Positions 5,952 through 9,584 of a stretch of DNA of 9,584 nt are shown here, piece after piece (within the stretch, counting starts at the first letter, position 1; the number at the start of each line of letters is the position of its first letter). Source of the stretch: Planctomycetota bacterium (GTDB lineage: Bacteria > Planctomycetota > UBA1135 > UBA2386); the NCBI GenBank assembly GCA_947455805.1, contig CANGSN010000082.1, positions 1 to 9,584 on the forward strand, read 5' to 3'. Under the pieces are notes generated by a model, which saw only the letters and a list, made by a program, of their open reading frames with translations, was not told the DNA's origin and did not search any database. Made by a program: the position numbers and the translations under genes.

Positions 5952-7865
5952 ATGCAACTGACCCAGTTCCGCGCGCCGCTGTTGGCGGCGCTCTCGTTCG
6001 GCACGCTGCTCGGCCCGCTCCTGGGCCAGGACAAGGCCACTGCCGCCGGCAACGTCGACATGACCGGCTTGCCCGCCTTCCTCCTGCCGGTGCCCGCCGG
6101 CACTGTGGACGTGGGCCTCGACTGGCAACAGTTGTTCGAGGCCGCATGCCAGGTCGCCAACCCGAGCGCCCCCAAGGAAGCGGTCAAGCGCGCGGCGGAG
6201 AAGCTGTTCACGAGCCTCAAGCTCGAGGTGCGCACACTCGGTCGCAAGAAGACCGAAGTGCCGGCGTTCCTGCTGGCCAAGGCGCCGGTCAAGAACAGCG
6301 AATACGAGCCGTACGTTCGCGCCAGCGCCGGCAAGGTGCGCATGCCACTGCACTGGTGGATGGTCGGCCGCAAGGACGACTTCGAGAAGCGCCGCGAGGA
6401 GATCGACAAGCAGTTCCCGAAACAGAAGCGCGCGTTCCTGCTGTATTGGGATGCCAACTACAAGGAGCTGCCCTACGCGCTGAAGGACGACAAGGGCGAG
6501 CCCATCGACGACCTGCCGGTCACGATGATCAGCTGGCGCGACGCCAACGACTTCGCCGGGTCGCTCGGCATGCGTCTGCCGACCGAAGCCGAACTGACCC
6601 GCGCCTCGCGCGGCGATTCGGACAACATCTGGCCGTCGGACAAGCCGGACGGCGGTGCCAAGTTCAGCAACGCGCTGCTGGAGACCCTGCGCATCGCCGA
6701 GGGCAAGGACATGACGTTGAAGCCGGTCGGCGGCGGTATGGCCGGTCCCTACGGCCACACCGACCTGCATGGGCACATCTGGCAGTTCGTGGCCAATCTC
6801 GGCTTCGCGCCGATCAACGGCAACGAGCTCTACGCAACGCAGTGGAAGGAGATCGGCAAGGACGCGAAGTCGGTGAAGCAGCTGGCCGAGCTGAAGGAGC
6901 CCGAGTGGCGCGCCGACAAGGTGATCGCGAAGGGCGGCGCCTACAACGCTTCCCAGGCCCCGACGATGCTGCTGATCGACGCGCGGCGCCCGTGCCAGGT
7001 CGACGACACCCTGGAGATGCTCGGCTTCCGCTTGGCGAAGTCGATGAAGCCCGGCTACGACATGATCTTCAGCCGGCTGCAGGGCACCTACAACCGCAAC
7101 TGGTTCGGCGAGGAGCAAGAACCCGACCTCGGCGCCCAATTCGGCGCCGAGCGCTACGACCTCGGCGACAACGGCTTCCCGACCGCCTACCACGGCGTCT
7201 CGTTCGCGCCGATCAACTTCCTGTCGAAGGAGAAGTCGACCGAGCTGAACAAGCTGGTCGAGAAGAGCCAGCTGTCGCCGATGCTGGTCGGCACGCTGGT
7301 GATCACCACGCCGCTCGCCGAGCCCGCGGCGCCAGCCGGCATCTACACCCTGCTCTACCGTCACAGCGGCGTGCCGAAGGAGCTGATCGAGGCGGTCAAG
7401 CAGGGCCACAAGATGCTGACCGACAAGAAGAAGAAGGACGACAAGGACAAGGACCAGGCGACCCAGGACAAGGAACGCAAGTGGCGCGAGGTGGTGACCC
7501 GCTTCGGCCTGACCGACGACGACATCGCCGGCAAGGAGGCCGCCGACGGCACGCTCAAGTTCGTCCGCATCGAAGGCATGCAGGTGCCGATCGCGGACCC
7601 GATGTTCCTGCTCTACGGCAACGACGGCAAGGTCGCGGCGACGTGGAAGGCCTCTGCTCCGAAGGCGGTCGCGGCCCCGATGGTCGGCGCGCTGACGATG
7701 GAGGCGGGTGAGAGCGGCAAGACCAAGGCGAAGCTGCACTTCACCACGGTGGCGCTGCAGGGTGCCAAGAAGCACGCCGAGTTCGTCGTCGAGTTCGTGC
7801 TCGACATGGCGGCGCCGACGCCCGAGAAGCCGTGGCGGCAGTCGACGGCGACGCCCGCGAAGTGA
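5952..7865 (+). CDS. Exported FGE-sulfatase-domain protein without catalytic cysteines
   Basis: This 637-residue protein has a short basic start and a hydrophobic stretch at residues 8-24 (PLLAALSFGTLLGPLLG) followed by AAG, a likely signal peptide. Residues of about 38-365 follow the formylglycine-generating-enzyme pattern: LPVPAGTVDVG at 45-55, PVTMISW at 189-195, MRLPTEAELTRASRG at 207-221, DLHGHIWQFV at 271-280, KGGAY at 327-331 and MLGFRLA at 356-362. Only two cysteines exist (66 and 348) and neither lies in an FGE-like active-site pair, so copper-dependent formylglycine formation is unlikely. A non-catalytic binding role, as in many FGE/C-lectin-fold proteins, is more plausible. Residues 366-637 match nothing I recognise. 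They include a charged linker (about 491-510, DKKKKDDKDKDQ) and a hydrophobic beta-like tail. ATG 5952 is the only start that keeps the signal peptide; no Shine-Dalgarno sequence is visible. Confidence 0.88.
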   Translation: MQLTQFRAPLLAALSFGTLLGPLLGQDKATAAGNVDMTGLPAFLLPVPAGTVDVGLDWQQLFEAACQVANPSAPKEAVKRAAEKLFTSLKLEVRTLGRKKTEVPAFLLAKAPVKNSEYEPYVRASAGKVRMPLHWWMVGRKDDFEKRREEIDKQFPKQKRAFLLYWDANYKELPYALKDDKGEPIDDLPVTMISWRDANDFAGSLGMRLPTEAELTRASRGDSDNIWPSDKPDGGAKFSNALLETLRIAEGKDMTLKPVGGGMAGPYGHTDLHGHIWQFVANLGFAPINGNELYATQWKEIGKDAKSVKQLAELKEPEWRADKVIAKGGAYNASQAPTMLLIDARRPCQVDDTLEMLGFRLAKSMKPGYDMIFSRLQGTYNRNWFGEEQEPDLGAQFGAERYDLGDNGFPTAYHGVSFAPINFLSKEKSTELNKLVEKSQLSPMLVGTLVITTPLAEPAAPAGIYTLLYRHSGVPKELIEAVKQGHKMLTDKKKKDDKDKDQATQDKERKWREVVTRFGLTDDDIAGKEAADGTLKFVRIEGMQVPIADPMFLLYGNDGKVAATWKASAPKAVAAPMVGALTMEAGESGKTKAKLHFTTVALQGAKKHAEFVVEFVLDMAAPTPEKPWRQSTATPAK

Positions 7866-7875
7866 CGCGAAGCCC

Positions 7876-7902
7876 GCGGCGCCGTGCATGTCGCGGCGCC
7901 GC
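7876..7902 (+). terminator. Strong hairpin after the FGE-like gene (probable terminator)
   Basis: Nine-bp arms GCGGCGCCG (7876-7884) and CGGCGCCGC (7894-7902) enclose a 9-base loop, starting 11 bases past the TGA. The position fits transcription termination or 3'-end protection of mRNA. No T-run follows, so it is not a textbook intrinsic terminator. Confidence 0.45.
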
Positions 7903-8109
7903 CCCACACCGCAGCTGGCTCGCCCACGGGGCGACAGGTCGCTCGGATTCCGGGGCAGCCGCGACGCGGGCGCCATCGACCACGAGCTCGAAGCAATCCG
8001 CCCGGCTGCGTCGTCTCCTTGCACGCCGGTGAATGGCGGTTGCATCCTTGCATTGCAGGGGCCAGCAGCGAAGCATGCCGCGCGTTCTCCCGATCCCGCA
8101 GGACGCGCC

Positions 8110-8673
8110 GTGACCGCACCGAAGCCCACCAACCGCACTCGCATCAACCCGAAGGCACAAGCAGCCTTCTTCGTCCAGGACTACGCCGGCCGCACGACCA
8201 TCGACGGCGTGCAGATCGTCGAGCTGAAGCGCTTCAACGACGACGGCGGCGCCATCACCGAGCTCGGCCGGCTCAACGCCGGCATGCACGCGCAGCTGCC
8301 TGGCTTCGAAGCCAAGCAGATCAACTACTCGGAGATGGAGCCGGGCGCGATCAAGGCATTCCATATGCACTTCCGCCAGACGGACGTCTGGTATGTGCCA
8401 CCGTGCGACAAGCTGCTGCTGGTGCTGCACGACGTGCGCGAAGGCTCGCCGACCGAGGGCAAGACCATGCGCTTCGTGCTCGGCGACGGCAAGGACCGCC
8501 TCGTGCGCATCCCGCCGGGCGTCGCCCACGGCGCGTGCAACATCGGCCAGCGCACCGGCCGCATCATCTACATGGTCGACGTGCAGTTCTCGCCGACGCC
8601 CGGCGACTGCGACGAAGGCCGGCTGCCGTGGGACTTCTGCGGCGCCGACATCTGGGAGATCGTGCGCGGCTGA
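8110..8673 (+). CDS. RmlC-like cupin: dTDP-4-dehydrorhamnose 3,5-epimerase-related protein
   Basis: The 187-residue protein has the RmlC-type jelly-roll pattern. An N-terminal strand region precedes IKAFHMHFRQTD at 81-92, then LLLVLHDVREGSPT at 102-115 (compare the vDlR.gSpt motif of RmlC), then IPPGVAHGACNI at 134-145 and IIYMVDVQFSP at 152-162, ending WDFCGADIWEI. RmlC epimerises dTDP-4-keto-6-deoxyglucose on the way to dTDP-L-rhamnose. His85 or His87 could be the catalytic histidine and Tyr154 is conserved. By my alignment the usual catalytic lysine and second tyrosine are replaced (Asp92 and Phe160), so another sugar or reaction is possible. The GTG at 8110 was chosen because homology begins just after it and GCAGGA lies upstream at 8098-8103. 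The open frame extends to 7708 but overlaps the previous gene. The 244-bp gap before it (7866-8109) holds one hairpin and nothing else I can name. No rmlA, rmlB or rmlD gene is adjacent. Confidence 0.82.
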   Translation: MTAPKPTNRTRINPKAQAAFFVQDYAGRTTIDGVQIVELKRFNDDGGAITELGRLNAGMHAQLPGFEAKQINYSEMEPGAIKAFHMHFRQTDVWYVPPCDKLLLVLHDVREGSPTEGKTMRFVLGDGKDRLVRIPPGVAHGACNIGQRTGRIIYMVDVQFSPTPGDCDEGRLPWDFCGADIWEIVRG

Positions 8674-8691
8674 GAAGCCGCAGCCACTCGC

Positions 8692-9584
8692 TCAAAGCAG
8701 CGGCGACAACAGGCCGGCGGCGCCGTCGAGCAGCCGCGCCCACGGCCGCTGCGGCAGGTCCTCGAGCCGCACCCGCCGCGAGGAAACTCGGCGTTGCGCC
8801 AGCGTCGCAGCCACCAGCGCGGCCAGCCCCGGTGCATCGACGGCGACGGCGGCAATCTCGAAATTGAGCTGCTCACTGCGCAGGTCGAGGTTGGCACTGC
8901 CGACGACGACCACTCGCTCGTCGACGACCAGCAGCTTCGCGTGCACATACTCGTGCACCGTCTCGTGGACCTCGATGCCGGAGGCCAGCAGCCGACGGTA
9001 GTGGCTGCGCTGTGCGTGGTAGAGCACGGCGGCCTCGGCCTTCGGGCCGTTGGTGTGGATGCGCACCCGCACGCCGCGAGCGACGGCGAGTTCGAGCGCG
9101 AACAGCAGGTTCGGCGGCGGCACCAGGTAGGGCGAACTGAGCTCGACGGAGTGTACGGCCTCGGCGATCGCCTGGACGATCGCGAACCAGAGGTCCGACT
9201 GCTCGCGGTCCGGCCCACTGCCGACGATCGCCATCTCGACGTCGCCGCACGGCGGCCCGGGCAGCAGGAACGTGTCGGTCAACACCTCGTCGGTCGCCGT
9301 GCACCAGTCCTCGACGAAGACGTCCTGCATGCGGTCCACCACCGGGCCGCGAACCTCCAACATCGCATCGAGCCACGGTCGCTGCTGGCCGATGCGGTCG
9401 GTCAGGTACTCGTCGCCGATGTTGCGGCCACCGAGGAAGCCGATGGCGCCGTCGACCACCAGCAGCTTGCGGTGGTTGCGCAGGTTCATCGTCAATGGCC
9501 GACGCCGCCAGAGCAGCGGCAGGAACGGCTCGGCGCGACCGCCGGCAGCGCGCAGAAGCTGCAGGTGCTGCGCGCCGAGCCCGA
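8692..9584 (-). CDS. cls: Phospholipase D-type cardiolipin synthase, C-terminal part (5' end beyond window)
   Basis: The reading frame is open to the right edge (codons up to 9582), so the N-terminus is missing; 296 residues are visible. Two HKD motifs of the phospholipase D superfamily are intact: HRKLLVVD at 37-44 (His37, Lys39, Asp44), followed by GFLGGRNIGDEY, and HAKLLVVD at 214-221 (His214, Lys216, Asp221), followed by GSANLDLRS. The NLRNHRK lead-in, the GGRNIGDEY block and the SSPYLVPP segment are typical of bacterial cardiolipin synthases, which join two phosphatidylglycerol molecules into cardiolipin plus glycerol at the inner membrane. Full-length relatives are about 400-500 residues, often with two N-terminal membrane spans that would lie outside the window. 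A TTG at 9495 is an in-frame internal codon and not a start. The gene converges on the epimerase gene with only 18 bp between stops. A related phosphatidyltransferase is the main alternative. Confidence 0.9.
   Translation of the reverse strand, partial: GLGAQHLQLLRAAGGRAEPFLPLLWRRRPLTMNLRNHRKLLVVDGAIGFLGGRNIGDEYLTDRIGQQRPWLDAMLEVRGPVVDRMQDVFVEDWCTATDEVLTDTFLLPGPPCGDVEMAIVGSGPDREQSDLWFAIVQAIAEAVHSVELSSPYLVPPPNLLFALELAVARGVRVRIHTNGPKAEAAVLYHAQRSHYRRLLASGIEVHETVHEYVHAKLLVVDERVVVVGSANLDLRSEQLNFEIAAVAVDAPGLAALVAATLAQRRVSSRRVRLEDLPQRPWARLLDGAAGLLSPLL

Noticed and set aside
5952..7865. Active formylglycine-generating enzyme or sulfatase-activating system
   Set aside because: The catalytic cysteine pair is missing and no sulfatase gene lies in the window.
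7708..8109. Upstream extension of the epimerase frame, including an ATG at 7888
   Set aside because: The first part overlaps the end of the FGE-like gene and the rest crosses the strong hairpin. The encoded peptide is Arg/Pro-rich and unlike RmlC proteins, which fit a start at GTG 8110.
5355..8147. A 930-codon open frame on the minus strand, antisense to the HD-GYP and FGE-like genes
   Set aside because: Long antisense frames are expected opposite GC-rich genes with strong third-position bias. The translation is repetitive in Arg, Gly, Leu and Val with no recognisable motif, while the plus-strand genes carry intact catalytic motifs or a clear fold pattern.

Overview
The window is GC-rich bacterial DNA with strong G/C preference at third codon positions and tightly packed genes. 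I see no tRNA, rRNA, CRISPR array or insertion sequence. Lineage cannot be fixed from sequence alone. A secreted formylglycine-generating-enzyme-like protein, a fused class II aldolase/short-chain dehydrogenase and mostly weak ribosome-binding sites together suggest Planctomycetota or a similar high-GC Gram-negative group. This is inference.

Left block (1-4328), minus strand. Reading leftwards from 4328, an RluD-family 23S rRNA pseudouridine synthase is followed after 64 bp by a 699-residue bifunctional class II aldolase/short-chain dehydrogenase. Next come an ABC-2 type exporter ATPase and the start of its permease, cut by the window edge. The last three genes are joined by two 4-bp ATGA stop/start overlaps, and each has a GGAGG-type Shine-Dalgarno sequence. 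They are very probably one transcription unit with coupled translation.

Centre (4329-5707). A 362-bp divergent intergenic region separates rluD from a plus-strand two-domain response regulator (receiver plus HD-GYP), a probable cyclic-di-GMP phosphodiesterase. The intergenic region is less GC-rich than the genes and holds four copies of the heptamer TGTGGAG, two of them forming a 9-bp inverted repeat.

Right block (5708-9584). After a 244-bp spacer rich in hairpins comes a 637-residue exported protein with an FGE-sulfatase/C-type-lectin-like fold but without the catalytic cysteine pair. A strong hairpin just past its stop could end transcription. A 187-residue RmlC-like cupin epimerase follows on the plus strand. 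It converges, with 18 bp between stops, on a minus-strand phospholipase D/cardiolipin synthase that runs off the right edge.

The genes cover rRNA modification, small-sugar metabolism with export, c-di-GMP turnover, cell-surface sugar chemistry and membrane lipid synthesis. I do not see a complete new defence or mobile system. The points most worth a second look are the TGTGGAG cluster, the aldolase-dehydrogenase/exporter coupling, the cysteine-less FGE-like secreted protein with an unassigned C-terminal half, the variant epimerase active site and the altered metal-site motif of the HD-GYP protein.
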